From assembly GCA_963773085.1 (NCBI GenBank), contig CAVYZS010000002.1, positions 62,001 to 126,000 of the forward strand: DNA of 64,000 bases. Direction: 5' to 3'. Shown one piece after another: positions 8,030 through 16,849 of the stretch (position 1 is the stretch's first letter; the number at the start of each line of letters is the position of its first letter). This stretch comes from JAENVT01 sp963773085. Its GTDB lineage: Bacteria; Actinomycetota; Acidimicrobiia; Acidimicrobiales; Ilumatobacteraceae. Under the pieces are notes generated by a model, which saw only the letters and a program-made list of their open reading frames with translations, did not search any database and was not told the DNA's origin. A program made the position numbers and the translations under genes.

Positions 8030-8797
8030 GTGCGGATCGCGACGTGGAACGTCAACTCGCTGAAGGCCCGCCTGCCGCGTGTGGAGGAATGGTTGGCCGA
8101 TGTGCAACCCGACGTGCTGTGCATGCAGGAGACCAAGCTCTCCGACGACGCGTTCCCCGCCATGACGTTCATGTCGATGGGCTACGAGACCGCCCATCAC
8201 GGCCAGGGACAGTGGAACGGTGTGGCGATCCTGTCGAAGGTCGGTCTCGAGCAGGTCGTGCAGAACTTCGCCGATGGTGAACCTGATCCCGACGCACGAA
8301 TCGTGACGGCGTTGTGCGGTGGCGTGCAGGTCTCCAGCGTGTACGTTCCCAATGGTCGCTCACTTGACGACGATCACTACCAGTACAAGCTGCGGTGGCT
8401 TGCTCAGCTCAGGCGTCATGTCGCCTCGCTCACTTCGCCGGACCAAGCCGTCGTCGTCGCCGGAGATTTCAACATCGCCCCGCACGACATCGACGTCTAC
8501 GACCCGGCCAAGTTCGTCGGCGCGACCCACACCAGCGAGCCCGAGCGTGCCTTGCTCACGGAGTTGTGCGAGTGGGGGATGATCGACCTGTTCCGGCTGC
8601 ACCACAGCGACCCCAAGGTCTACAGCTGGTGGGACTACCGCGCCGGAGATTTTCATCAAGGACGTGGTTTGCGCATCGACCTGGTGTTGGGGACCAAGTC
8701 GGTAGCTGACCGCTGTACCTGGAGTGTGATCGACCGCAATGCGCGCAAGGGTCAGTCGCCCTCCGATCACGCACCGGTCATCGTCGAGCTCGACTGA
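8030..8797 (+). CDS. xth: exodeoxyribonuclease III / AP endonuclease
   Basis: A 255-aa Mg-dependent base-excision-repair enzyme that cuts at abasic sites and degrades 3' ends. All core motifs are present: WNVNSLKAR (Asn7), MQETKLSDD (metal Glu34), VYVPNGR (Tyr), GDFNIAP (Asp/Asn), WDYRAG and SDHAPVI (catalytic Asp-His) at the C-terminus. The length is normal for ExoIII. The start is GTG with an adjacent -10 hexamer. The 3' end overlaps the convergent helicase gene by 20 bases. Confidence 0.95.
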   Translation: MRIATWNVNSLKARLPRVEEWLADVQPDVLCMQETKLSDDAFPAMTFMSMGYETAHHGQGQWNGVAILSKVGLEQVVQNFADGEPDPDARIVTALCGGVQVSSVYVPNGRSLDDDHYQYKLRWLAQLRRHVASLTSPDQAVVVAGDFNIAPHDIDVYDPAKFVGATHTSEPERALLTELCEWGMIDLFRLHHSDPKVYSWWDYRAGDFHQGRGLRIDLVLGTKSVADRCTWSVIDRNARKGQSPSDHAPVIVELD

Positions 8798-10640
8798 CGA
8801 CCGCCGGCAGCGGGCGCAGGCGGGCGGCGGCGACGGGTGTGAGACCCAGGCGCTCGGCAAGTTCATCAGTCGAGGTCGGCGGCCGATCCAGCAGGCTGCG
8901 CAGCACGATGTCGCTGCAAATGGATCGCTCGGCGATGCCCGCGCCGCGTGCAACCTGGCTGCGCCAGGCCTTCAAGTCGGCCAGTGGATCCGTCGGGCGA
9001 TCGCCGGCCGGTCGAAACGGTGGCGCTACAGGACTGTCGTCGGCAATGGTTGCCTCGACCGCCTGCAACCACGGGCTCGGGCGTGTCGGCGAACCGCGTC
9101 GTGACTCCGCACGGGTGATGGTCAGACGATCCACGGCTCGCGTGATCGCCACGTACAACAGGCGTGCTTCTTCAGCGCGTTGCGCCGCCGAGAGTGCCGA
9201 GCTGTGGGGGATCAGGCCGTCCTCAGCCCCGGCGACGATGACGAACGGCCATTCGCGACCCTTTGCACCGTGGAACGTGAGCAGTGACACCGCGCCGTCG
9301 ACCGCCTCGTTGTCGAGATCGTCGAACGGGGCCCGCGACTCGACCCAGCTACGGAAGCCACCGGGTTCTTGCGACGTGAGGAAGCGATCGACCTCCTCGG
9401 CAACCCGCCGGCGAATCGGGTCGTGATGAGTGAACTGCTCGTCGGCCCACAAGGCGAGCGCTTCGCGACTCGTTGTGCGATAGGCATCGGCGAGAGTCAC
9501 CTCCAGCGGGGATCTGCCTGTTGCCCGTTGCGTTGCGATACCGACGGAGCTCAACGCCTGCTCGATCGGTATCAGTTGGTCGTTCGTCCTCGCCAGGATG
9601 GCAATGCCGGTCGGGCTGTGCTGGTGCAACGCGGTGCGAACGAACGAGACGATCCCCAATGCCTCGGCGTCCGCCGTCGGATATCCCTCGATGCGCAGCG
9701 GCACGCCGTCGGGCCGGTTGCTGGTGGTGTCGTCGCGTTGACCGCTGGCGACCAGCGCGGCGGCGCCGGCATTGACCACCTGCGGTGAGCAGCGGTAGTT
9801 GGTCGCCAGCGACACGACCGTGACACCCGGGTAGATCCGCTCGACCTCGGTCATCGTCGTGTGATCCGCGCCGTTCCATCCGTAGATGGCTTGTCGCGGA
9901 TCACCGACCAGGCAGATGTCGGGTCGTCCGCCGCGCCACGCCTCGAGCAGGGCGTGCTGAAGTGGATTGAGATCCTGCGCCTCGTCGACGAAGAAGTGAC
10001 GGAAGCGCCAATGCACCAGCGAGCGAAACGCCGCATCGGACTCGACGGCGCGTAAGTTGAGATCGAGCAGGTCGTCGAAGTCGACAACACCCCGGCGTCG
10101 CTTGAGCCGTTCGTAAGCGGCAGCAAGATCCGAGAACCGCGCGTGCGGCACGGCGCCTCGACGGCGTGCGGCACGAGACTCGCGTTCGTAGTCCCCGGGC
10201 TCGATGCGCCGTGCCCTGGCCCAATCGATGTCGGCCATCGCCGGATAGGCATCGAGTTCAAGGCGGAGTTCCTTGAGGCATTCGCGGACCAACCTGAGCC
10301 TGTCGGGGGCGAGGGCCGGCATCGCCTCGTTGCGGGTGATCGCTCGATCACGCAACAATCGAAGGGCGATACTGTGGAACGTTCCGGCCTCGATCGACTC
10401 GTGGATGTCCAGGCGCCGCAGCCGTCGCCGCAGTTCGCCCGCAGCATCGCGTGTGAACGTGAGCGCCACGACGTGGCGCGGTTCTGCCTGACCACTCTCG
10501 ATTCGGTAGGCGATCCGCCGCGTCAGGACCGTTGTCTTGCCCGACCCCGCAGCGGCCACGATCGCCAGTGGGGCCGCGTCGCTTGCGACCGCGCGGCGCT
10601 GCTCGGCATCCAGCCCTGCCAGCAGACGGTCCTCGCTCAT
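8778..10640 (-). CDS. UvrD/PcrA-type superfamily 1 DNA helicase with C-terminal HRDC-like domain
   Basis: A 620-aa ATP-dependent DNA helicase. Motifs in order: Q motif LDAEQRRAV, Walker A AAGSGKTTVLTRRI (residues about 30-43), motif Ia ALTFTRDAAGEL, Walker B FFVDEAQDLNPLQH, motif III VGDPRQAIYGWNGA, motif IV LATNYRCSPQV, motif V LLTFHGAKGREWPFV and motif VI ARLLYVAITRAVDRL. The last 50 residues (SDIVLRSLLDRPPTSTDELA) look like a helix-hairpin HRDC module. It is shorter than UvrD itself, resembling the UvrD2 class. ATG 10640 is chosen because TATCGT lies six bases upstream. Confidence 0.9.
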   Translation of the reverse strand: MSEDRLLAGLDAEQRRAVASDAAPLAIVAAAGSGKTTVLTRRIAYRIESGQAEPRHVVALTFTRDAAGELRRRLRRLDIHESIEAGTFHSIALRLLRDRAITRNEAMPALAPDRLRLVRECLKELRLELDAYPAMADIDWARARRIEPGDYERESRAARRRGAVPHARFSDLAAAYERLKRRRGVVDFDDLLDLNLRAVESDAAFRSLVHWRFRHFFVDEAQDLNPLQHALLEAWRGGRPDICLVGDPRQAIYGWNGADHTTMTEVERIYPGVTVVSLATNYRCSPQVVNAGAAALVASGQRDDTTSNRPDGVPLRIEGYPTADAEALGIVSFVRTALHQHSPTGIAILARTNDQLIPIEQALSSVGIATQRATGRSPLEVTLADAYRTTSREALALWADEQFTHHDPIRRRVAEEVDRFLTSQEPGGFRSWVESRAPFDDLDNEAVDGAVSLLTFHGAKGREWPFVIVAGAEDGLIPHSSALSAAQRAEEARLLYVAITRAVDRLTITRAESRRGSPTRPSPWLQAVEATIADDSPVAPPFRPAGDRPTDPLADLKAWRSQVARGAGIAERSICSDIVLRSLLDRPPTSTDELAERLGLTPVAAARLRPLPAVVSRARR

Positions 10641-10646
10641 GACGAC

Positions 10647-10652
10647 ACGATA
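10647..10652 (-). promoter_or_regulatory. TATCGT -10 element of the helicase gene
   Basis: On the minus strand TATCGT precedes ATG 10640 by six bases, as expected for a leaderless mRNA. Confidence 0.45.
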
Positions 10653-10726
10653 CGGCGGGCCGTCAGGGCCTTTCGGCTCCCACCTTGGTTGTCCGTGGAA
10701 GTCGAGTGGAAGCCGACTGCAATCAG

Positions 10727-10732
10727 TACAGT
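10727..10732 (+). promoter_or_regulatory. TACAGT -10 element of the PH-domain gene
   Basis: TACAGT is followed by seven bases and ATG 10740. It supports that start and leaderless transcription. Confidence 0.5.
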
Positions 10733-10739
10733 CGCGTCC

Positions 10740-11363
10740 ATGACGTTCCCGAAGAAAAATCTGAACGCCAACGAGACCATCGCGCTCGACATGCGTCCTC
10801 ATTGGTGGTTCTTCGCAGAGGCCGCCGTGTCGCTGCTCGGGAGCATTCTGCTCGGCATCATCGTGATGGCGAAGGCCGAGGACGGTAGCAACGTCAAGAA
10901 GGGGCTCACCTGGTTGACCATCATCTTGCTGGTCGTGACCGCTGTATGGCTGGTCTCTCGCTATCTGAAGTGGCTGACGACCGACTTCGTGATCACATCG
11001 AACCGGCTGATCTTCCGACAGGGCCTGATTGCCAAGCATGGGATCGAAATCCCTCTGGAGCGGGTCAACAACGTCAACTTCAGCCAGGGCATGTTCGAGC
11101 GCCTACTCGGTGCCGGCGACCTGCTGATCGAGTCAGGGGGAGAGGACGGCCAGCAACGGTTCACCGACATCCGTCGTCCGGCGCAGGTGCAGAACCTCAT
11201 CCACGCCCAGATGGAAGGGCACTACCAACGTCGAGCTGGGTACTCTGCACCGGCGGCCACCGGCGACGTCACCGAGCAGCTCCAACGGCTGGAAGGCATG
11301 CTGCATCGCGGCACGTTGACCCAGGAGGAGTTCGACGCGCAGAAGGGCAAGTTGCTCGGCTGA
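10740..11363 (+). CDS. bacterial PH (DUF304) membrane protein with SHOCT domain
   Basis: A 207-aa membrane protein. Two transmembrane helices lie near residues 24-42 (WWFFAEAAVSLLGSILLGII) and 57-74. They are followed by a bPH2 domain whose core is DFVITSNRLIFRQGLI, GIEIPLERVNNVNFSQG and GAGDLLIESGGEDG. The C-terminal 35 residues form a SHOCT helix pair (LQRLEGMLHRGTLTQEEFDA), usually an oligomerisation or docking motif. The function is unknown; related proteins are proposed to act at the membrane in stress responses. It is convergent with galK. Confidence 0.88.
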   Translation: MTFPKKNLNANETIALDMRPHWWFFAEAAVSLLGSILLGIIVMAKAEDGSNVKKGLTWLTIILLVVTAVWLVSRYLKWLTTDFVITSNRLIFRQGLIAKHGIEIPLERVNNVNFSQGMFERLLGAGDLLIESGGEDGQQRFTDIRRPAQVQNLIHAQMEGHYQRRAGYSAPAATGDVTEQLQRLEGMLHRGTLTQEEFDAQKGKLLG

Positions 11364-11486
11364 CCTACGGAAGCCCTGCTCCTGGGGCCTCGACAGCCGC
11401 GATCAGCACGTTGCCCGTTCGTCGTCAGAGATCGGCGTGCTGAACGAGATGGTGCCGTCCGACGCGGGCGAGCAAGATCTCCTTGT

Positions 11487-12482
11487 TCAGGGGTGCTCGA
11501 CGCGGTGGGCGCCGTCGACGGCGCGCACGACCCAGCCATCCGTGAGGGCGCCAGGCTCTGTGAGGGCGACGACGCAGCCGCCGAAACCCCCACCGGTCAT
11601 CCGTGCGCCGTAGACGCCGCGCTGATCGATGAGGTGCTCGACGGCCGCATCCATCACGGGCGTCGACGTGTGGTACAGATCGCGAAGACTGTCGTGACTG
11701 GCCACCATCAACGCTCCAGCGGAACGCAGATCGCCGTCACGCAGCACGGCCGCGAAGTCGCGAACCCGCTGGTTCTCGCAGATCACGTGCTGGGCGCGGG
11801 CACGGATGACCGGATCGGTGATCGATTCGGCGCGGTCGAAACTGGCGGTACGCAGAGGGCCGACGAACTCCTCCGCGGCGGTGCATTCGGCGACGCGATC
11901 GGCGTAGGCGCTGCCGGCCAGGGTGCGGTGGGCGACGAATTGCACGACCACCTCCACGTCGTCGGGGATCTTCACGGGCTCGACGGTCAGATCGCCGCAA
12001 TCGATCAGCAGGGCGTGGCCGGCGATGCCGGCGGCGATCACAAGTTGGTCCATGATCCCGCACGGCACACCCGATGCCCTCATCTCGGCGCGACGGCACA
12101 GCTGCGCCAGTTTCAACGCGTCGCCCTCGAAGCCGAGCGCCAGGGCGGTGGCCAATTCCAGCGCTGCGCTACTGGACAGACCGGCTCCGATCGGGATGTC
12201 GGTGGTCACGGTGCCGGTGATACCGACGCGAGGCCGCATCTCGGCGACCACACCGGCGACGTACTTCGCCCATTGCGGCTGGACGACTCGGGGGTCGTCG
12301 ATCTGCAGGTCGAGATCCGCAGGTTGCGGTTCGTCGGCTGAGTGGAGCGTGATCCTGTCGGCTGTGGTACCCCGGATCTCGGTCCAGCGATCGATCGTCA
12401 TCGGCAACACCATGCCGCCGGTGTAGTCGGTGTGATCGCCGATCAGGTTGACCCGCCCAGGGGCGCGTGCGTGGATGCTCAC
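11487..12482 (-). CDS. galK: galactokinase (GHMP kinase)
   Basis: Phosphorylates galactose at C1 with ATP in the Leloir pathway. Family motifs are APGRVNLIGDHTDYTGG (sugar recognition, residues about 7-23), PIGAGLSSSAALELATA (phosphate loop) and MTGGGFGGCVVAL (motif 3). At 331 aa it is shorter than typical GalK of about 380 aa, so another small-sugar substrate is possible. It starts with GTG 12482, which overlaps the stop of the upstream LLM gene (GTGA), so the two are translationally coupled. No galT or galE is in the window. The 123 bases between it and the convergent PH gene hold nothing I can name. Confidence 0.88.
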   Translation of the reverse strand: MSIHARAPGRVNLIGDHTDYTGGMVLPMTIDRWTEIRGTTADRITLHSADEPQPADLDLQIDDPRVVQPQWAKYVAGVVAEMRPRVGITGTVTTDIPIGAGLSSSAALELATALALGFEGDALKLAQLCRRAEMRASGVPCGIMDQLVIAAGIAGHALLIDCGDLTVEPVKIPDDVEVVVQFVAHRTLAGSAYADRVAECTAAEEFVGPLRTASFDRAESITDPVIRARAQHVICENQRVRDFAAVLRDGDLRSAGALMVASHDSLRDLYHTSTPVMDAAVEHLIDQRGVYGARMTGGGFGGCVVALTEPGALTDGWVVRAVDGAHRVEHP

Positions 12483-13378
12483 GTCAGCTTCAGCGCCGCA
12501 CTGAATCGTTCGAGGAGCTCCATGTCGAACGGGGCGCGCAGCGAGATGTTGAGTTGGTCGGCGCCGGCTTCGACGTACTGGTCGATGCGTTCGAGAATCT
12601 CGTCGTCGCTGCCCGTGAGCACTCCTGGACGGACGAGCTCGCTGATGGCGCCGAACTGATGACGGAGGTTGGCGTCATCGGACGCGATGCCGACGTTGAT
12701 CGCGCAGCGGATCTGCGACGGATCGCGCCCGACGCTGTCGCAGTAGCCGTGCAGTACCGAGCGCTTGTGGGCGAAGGTGTCGGGGCCGATGAACGGCACG
12801 TTCCACCCGTCGGCGTACTTCGCGGCGATCTTCAGTGTGCGCTTCTCTCCGCCTCCGCCGATCCAGATCGGCAACTTGGTCTGCACAGGTCGCGGCTCAT
12901 TGCGGGCATTCGTCAACGTGAAATGAGCACCTGCGAAATCGGTGACGTCGTCGTGCAGCAGCCCACGCAGGCACTGGATCCCTTCTTCGAGCTGATCGAG
13001 GCGCACCTTGGGCTCGGGGAACGCAATGCCGTAGGCGTCGTACTCGACCTTTGCCCAGCCGGCGCCGACGCCGATCTCGGCACGCCCACCCGACAGCAGA
13101 TCGACCGCAGTGATTGCCTTGGCCAGCACCGCCGGGTGCCGGTAGCCGATCGAGTAGACCAGCGATCCGCAACGGACCCTGGAGGTCGAGCAGGCCAGGG
13201 CGGCGTGCATGGTGACCGACTCGAGGCAGGCGGCGTCGTCGGGTTTACCAGTTGCGCCGTAGAAGTGGTCCCACACGGAGATCCACCCGAACCCGAGGTC
13301 CTCGACCCGTTGCCAAACGGTGCGCAGCTCGTCGGGTGTGGTGTGCTGCAATCCGACGTGGACACCGAACAAAGTCAT
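12479..13378 (-). CDS. LLM class (F420-dependent) oxidoreductase
   Basis: A 299-aa TIM-barrel oxidoreductase of the luciferase-like monooxygenase family, in the F420-dependent subgroup common in actinobacteria. Evidence includes FGVHVGLQHTTPDEL at the N-terminus, ISVWDHFYGATG, the strongly conserved GGRAEIGVGAGW near residues 97-108, and PIWIGGGGEKRTLKIAAKYADGWN. The substrate is unknown. ATG 13378 is preceded by TACTTT at seven bases. It is the first gene of a two-gene operon with galK. Confidence 0.88.
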   Translation of the reverse strand: MTLFGVHVGLQHTTPDELRTVWQRVEDLGFGWISVWDHFYGATGKPDDAACLESVTMHAALACSTSRVRCGSLVYSIGYRHPAVLAKAITAVDLLSGGRAEIGVGAGWAKVEYDAYGIAFPEPKVRLDQLEEGIQCLRGLLHDDVTDFAGAHFTLTNARNEPRPVQTKLPIWIGGGGEKRTLKIAAKYADGWNVPFIGPDTFAHKRSVLHGYCDSVGRDPSQIRCAINVGIASDDANLRHQFGAISELVRPGVLTGSDDEILERIDQYVEAGADQLNISLRAPFDMELLERFSAALKLT

Positions 13379-13385
13379 GGGCCCG

Positions 13386-13391
13386 AAAGTA
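13386..13391 (-). promoter_or_regulatory. TACTTT -10 element of the LLM-galK operon
   Basis: On the minus strand TACTTT sits seven bases before ATG 13378, which is consistent with leaderless transcription of the two-gene operon. Confidence 0.45.
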
Positions 13392-13493
13392 GCCGAGAGC
13401 AGGAGCAGTGATCCCAGCCTGCACATCAATGTCCAGCCAGCGTGTGATCGGCGAGCCTGCGCACGACACGGAGGCACGTGCTAATGAAGGGTC

Positions 13494-14651
13494 ATGGCAG
13501 GCCCCCTCTCCGGATACCGCATCATCGAACTGGCTGGTATCGGCCCCGGACCATTTGCGGCGATGATGCTCGCCGACATGGGCGCCGAAGTGATCCGTGT
13601 CGAACGTGCCCAGGCTGTCAGCGGCCGAGGCCACGAGGGGCCGCACTTCGATGTGCTGCTGCGGGGTCGCCGCAACATTGCCATGGATCTCAAGCATCCC
13701 GATGGGGTCACCGCGTTGCTCGATCTGGTCGCCTCGGCCGACGCCTTGATCGAAGGCTTCCGTCCCGGCGTCATGGAGCGTCTGGGCGTCGGGCCCGACA
13801 TGTGCCTGGAGCGCAACCCTCGGTTGGTGTTCGGGCGGATGACGGGTTGGGGTCAGTCGGGCATGTATGCCAACGCCGCCGGGCACGACATCAACTACAT
13901 CTCGTTGGCCGGCGCCCTCGCCCATTTCGGGCGGGACGGCCAAGCACCGGTACCACCGCTGAACATGGTCGGCGACTTCGGCGGGGGCGGAATGTTCCTG
14001 GCCTTCGGAGTGGTGTGCGCCGTCCTGGAAGCCCAACGCAGCGGTCGCGGGCAGGTCGTCGACGCGGCGATGGTCGACGGAACGGCGGTCCTGATGAGCA
14101 TGTTCTGGGCATTCAAGGACATCGGCCTGTTCGACGAGAATCGAAGGGGTGCGAACCTGCTCGACACGGGGGCGCACTTCTACGACGTATACCGCTGCGC
14201 AGATGGGGAGTACATCTCCATCGGGTCGATCGAGCCGCAGTTCTACTCCGAACTCCTCCGGCTCACGGGTCTCGAAGGCGATCCCGAATTCGCAAGGCAG
14301 ATGGACAAGACCACATGGCCACATCTCAAGCAGCGGCTCGCCGAACTGTTCGCATCGAGGACCCGTGATGAATGGTGCGCCGTGATGGAGACGACCGACG
14401 TCTGCTTCGCTCCGGTCCTCACCATGAGCGAAGCCGCACAGCATCCGCACAACATCGAACGTGGCACGTTCGTCGAGATCGCCGGAACACCCCAGCCGGC
14501 GCCGGCGCCGAGATACTCACGCACGCCCGCTGAGATCTCCAGGCCACCTGCACATCCTGGTCAGCACTCCGAAGAAATCCTGCGCGACTGGGGCTTCGAC
14601 GCCGCCAGAATTGAGACATTGATCGCCAGCCGTGCCGTCATCGTGGGGTGA
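13494..14651 (+). CDS. alpha-methylacyl-CoA racemase (CaiB/BaiF CoA-transferase family)
   Basis: A 385-aa family III CoA-transferase-fold enzyme that most resembles alpha-methylacyl-CoA racemase, which interconverts 2R/2S-methylacyl-CoA during branched-chain or sterol side-chain breakdown. Seen motifs: IIELAGIGPGPFAAMMLADM at the N-terminus, LDLVASADALIEGFRPGVME, GRMTGWGQSG, the catalytic His in AAGHDINYISL (about residue 130) and Asp in VGDFGGGGM. It has the normal length. ATG 13494 follows a GAAGGG. Other CoA transferases cannot be excluded, but the His/Asp pair favours the racemase. Confidence 0.88.
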   Translation: MAGPLSGYRIIELAGIGPGPFAAMMLADMGAEVIRVERAQAVSGRGHEGPHFDVLLRGRRNIAMDLKHPDGVTALLDLVASADALIEGFRPGVMERLGVGPDMCLERNPRLVFGRMTGWGQSGMYANAAGHDINYISLAGALAHFGRDGQAPVPPLNMVGDFGGGGMFLAFGVVCAVLEAQRSGRGQVVDAAMVDGTAVLMSMFWAFKDIGLFDENRRGANLLDTGAHFYDVYRCADGEYISIGSIEPQFYSELLRLTGLEGDPEFARQMDKTTWPHLKQRLAELFASRTRDEWCAVMETTDVCFAPVLTMSEAAQHPHNIERGTFVEIAGTPQPAPAPRYSRTPAEISRPPAHPGQHSEEILRDWGFDAARIETLIASRAVIVG

Positions 14652-14685
14652 TCCGGCACAGGCAACCGCTTCGAAGGGAATCTCA

Positions 14686-15486
14686 ATGGGAACACTCGTC
14701 TGCTTTCACGCACACCCTGACGACGAATCGATCAGCACGGGGGGTTCGCTGGCCAGGGCGAGCGCTGAGGGACATCGCGTGGTCGTGGTGATCGCGACCA
14801 ATGGCGAGTACGGCGAGGTTCCCGAGGATCTCGCCGACGGCGAGTCGCTGGTCGATCGGCGACGCGCCGAGACCAACCGATCCGTTGCCGCACTGGGCGT
14901 CCATCGGCTGGAGTGGCTCGGATACAAGGACAGCGGTATGACGGGTTGGGAGCAGAACAACGATCCCTTGTCGTTCCATCGGGCCGGTCTCGACGAAGCA
15001 GCCGAACGCCTGGCCACGATCCTGCGTGAGGAGGACGCCGATGTGCTGACGGTCTACGACTGGCACGGCAACTACGGGCACCCCGATCACATCAAAGTCC
15101 ATACAGTGGGGCATCGTGCCGGCGAGTTGGCGGGAGTCGAACGAGTCTTCGAGGCAACGATGAACCGAGACCACATCGTGCGCATGATGGAGATGGCCCG
15201 TCAGGCTGGTGCTCCGATCAGCGAGGAGGACGACTTCGATCCGAACGACGGTGCCGACGACGGCAATCCGATGGGAATGCCAGAGACCGAGATCACCCAC
15301 GCCGTCGACGTTTCGGCGCACCTTGCTGCAAAGCGTGAGTCGTTGCGGTGTCACCGCAGCCAGATCACGGACACGAGCTTCTTCCTGGAGATGCCTGACG
15401 AAGCGTTCGCCATCGCGTTCGGAACCGAGTGGTTCATCCAGAAGGGGGCAGAGCCGGGACTGCGTCCCGGATGGCTGTTCGAATGA
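14686..15486 (+). CDS. PIG-L/LmbE family deacetylase (Mca/MshB-like)
   Basis: A 266-aa zinc hydrolase. The metal site is CFHAHPDDESISTGG (His, Asp, Asp near residues 8-12) and the second His in GHPDHIKVHTVGHRAGEL. Relatives remove N-acetyl groups from GlcNAc-type substrates, including the mycothiol enzymes MshB and Mca. The extended C-terminal part (THAVDVSAHLAAKRESLRCH) resembles those, but the exact substrate is undecided. ATG 14686 has GAAGGGA as a ribosome-binding site. The stop codon overlaps the next gene start by ATGA. Confidence 0.85.
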   Translation: MGTLVCFHAHPDDESISTGGSLARASAEGHRVVVVIATNGEYGEVPEDLADGESLVDRRRAETNRSVAALGVHRLEWLGYKDSGMTGWEQNNDPLSFHRAGLDEAAERLATILREEDADVLTVYDWHGNYGHPDHIKVHTVGHRAGELAGVERVFEATMNRDHIVRMMEMARQAGAPISEEDDFDPNDGADDGNPMGMPETEITHAVDVSAHLAAKRESLRCHRSQITDTSFFLEMPDEAFAIAFGTEWFIQKGAEPGLRPGWLFE

Positions 15487-16034
15487 CTCGTCTGTACCTC
15501 GTCCGACATGGGCGGGCGGCAGCGGGTTGGGACACCGACGCGGACCCCGGTCTCGACGAAATCGGGCGGGGCCAAGCACAGGCAGTCGCCGCATGGCTTG
15601 CCCCGCTCGGCCCTTTGCCGGTCGTCACCAGCCCGTTGTTGCGCTGCCGGGAGACTGCGGCTCCGCTGGCGGACCTCTGGCGCGTCGAGGCGTGCATCGA
15701 ATCTGGTGTTGCCGAGGTCCCCTCGCCGGAGGGCGTCGACATGGCGGATCGTGTCGAATGGCTGCGGGGAGCGATGCGTGGTGGGTGGAACGACCTCGGT
15801 GACCGCTACCTGGCCTACCGCGACCAGGTCGTGACGTCGCTTTCACGTATTGCCGCTGACTCGGTGGTGTTCAGCCACTTCATCGCCATCAACGTGGCCA
15901 TCGGCGCATCGCTCGGTGATGATCGTCTGGTGCTTCGCAGCCTCGACAACTGCTCGGTGACGGTCATCGACCACGTCGCCGATGTATTACATCTTGTTGA
16001 AAGTGGCCACGAGGCAGACACCTTGATCAGGTAA
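15483..16034 (+). CDS. histidine phosphatase family protein
   Basis: A 183-aa phosphoglycerate-mutase-like phosphatase. The catalytic phospho-acceptor His is in YLVRHGRAAAGW near residue 9, Arg in SPLLRCRETAAPL, and the second His in VVFSHFIAINVAIG. The substrate is unknown. It is translationally coupled to the PIG-L deacetylase, so both probably work on one pathway or intermediate. Confidence 0.88.
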   Translation: MTRLYLVRHGRAAAGWDTDADPGLDEIGRGQAQAVAAWLAPLGPLPVVTSPLLRCRETAAPLADLWRVEACIESGVAEVPSPEGVDMADRVEWLRGAMRGGWNDLGDRYLAYRDQVVTSLSRIAADSVVFSHFIAINVAIGASLGDDRLVLRSLDNCSVTVIDHVADVLHLVESGHEADTLIR

Positions 16035-16063
16035 TCGTCACGAAGCGTGCCAGACTTCCCACT

Positions 16064-16792
16064 GTGAAGCCGTCCCGCCTTGTTCCCGTGATCCTCATCG
16101 CAGTATCGATTGCAGGTTGTAGCAGCGACGCTCCCGCGGCCACGGACTCCGGTTCGACGTCGTCATCGGTCGCGGCGGTCACCACGACGTCACAGCCGTC
16201 CGTCACGACCACGACCACGCCGGTCACGACCGCAGCCTCGACGACGACATCGTCGACCACATCGACCACATCGAGCACCACAACGTCGACGACGGTTGCT
16301 CCCGGGGCCGAACTGTTCCTGCGGGCCAACAGCCTCGGCGAGGCTGCCTTCGGTGCCGACCCCGAGGGAGTCATTGCCTACGTCTCGTCGATCATCGGCC
16401 CGTCGACCGTCGACACAGGTTGGGTCGACCCGTTGTCGGTGGGAGCCTGCCCCGGCACCGAGTTCCGCCAGGTCTTCTGGGGCGACCTGGTCCTGCAGTT
16501 CAGCGACGAGAGCGGCGTCACATCCGGTCGCCGACATTTCTTCTCCTACGTCTACGGCCCGAGCTTCGGGGCGGCGATCGCCCCGGCGGGCTTGAAGACC
16601 GACGCCGGCATCGGTATCGGTTCGACGGTGGCCGAGTTGATGGGCACCTATCCGACCGCTGTCGTCAACCCCGGCGACGACTTCGGTGGACCGAATTTCT
16701 TCATCAACGAGGGTCTCGTCGGATTCCTCTCCGGTGTCGAACCGACCGCTACGGTGACATCGGTGCTCGGTGGCCACGGTTGTGGCGAATAG
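16064..16792 (+). CDS. secreted lipoprotein with Thr/Ser-rich linker
   Basis: A 242-aa predicted lipoprotein starting at GTG 16064. The signal peptide is MKPSRLVPVILIAVSIAGC with lipobox SIAGC at Cys19. Residues about 25-78 are almost entirely Thr, Ser, Val and Ala, a flexible and possibly glycosylated linker. The remaining 160 residues form a globular domain with two cysteines that could pair (VGACPGTEF and GGHGCGE). I do not recognise the domain; it is likely exposed on the outer face of the membrane. Confidence 0.75.
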   Translation: MKPSRLVPVILIAVSIAGCSSDAPAATDSGSTSSSVAAVTTTSQPSVTTTTTPVTTAASTTTSSTTSTTSSTTTSTTVAPGAELFLRANSLGEAAFGADPEGVIAYVSSIIGPSTVDTGWVDPLSVGACPGTEFRQVFWGDLVLQFSDESGVTSGRRHFFSYVYGPSFGAAIAPAGLKTDAGIGIGSTVAELMGTYPTAVVNPGDDFGGPNFFINEGLVGFLSGVEPTATVTSVLGGHGCGE

Positions 16793-16830
16793 CTGTGGCA
16801 AATAGCTGTGGCGACGAGTTGTGGTGACTG
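16781..16830. repeat. 13-bp tandem repeat, about 3.8 copies
   Basis: Units TGTGGCGAATAGC, TGTGGCAAATAGC and TGTGGCGACGAGT, then a partial TGTGGTGACTG. The array contains the lipoprotein stop codon and runs up to the ferritin-like gene, so copy-number change could alter only the last residues and the spacer. Confidence 0.8.
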
Positions 16831-16849
16831 ATCGAGGAGGCGAGTCGGG

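Noticed and set aside
10143..10740. N-terminal extension of the PH-domain protein upstream to 10143
   Set aside because: The extra 199 codons overlap the helicase gene on the other strand and lack membrane or PH features; the -10 hexamer marks ATG 10740.
11364..11486. Small gene or terminator between the PH gene and galK
   Set aside because: No convincing short frame or strong hairpin was found; left as plain spacer.
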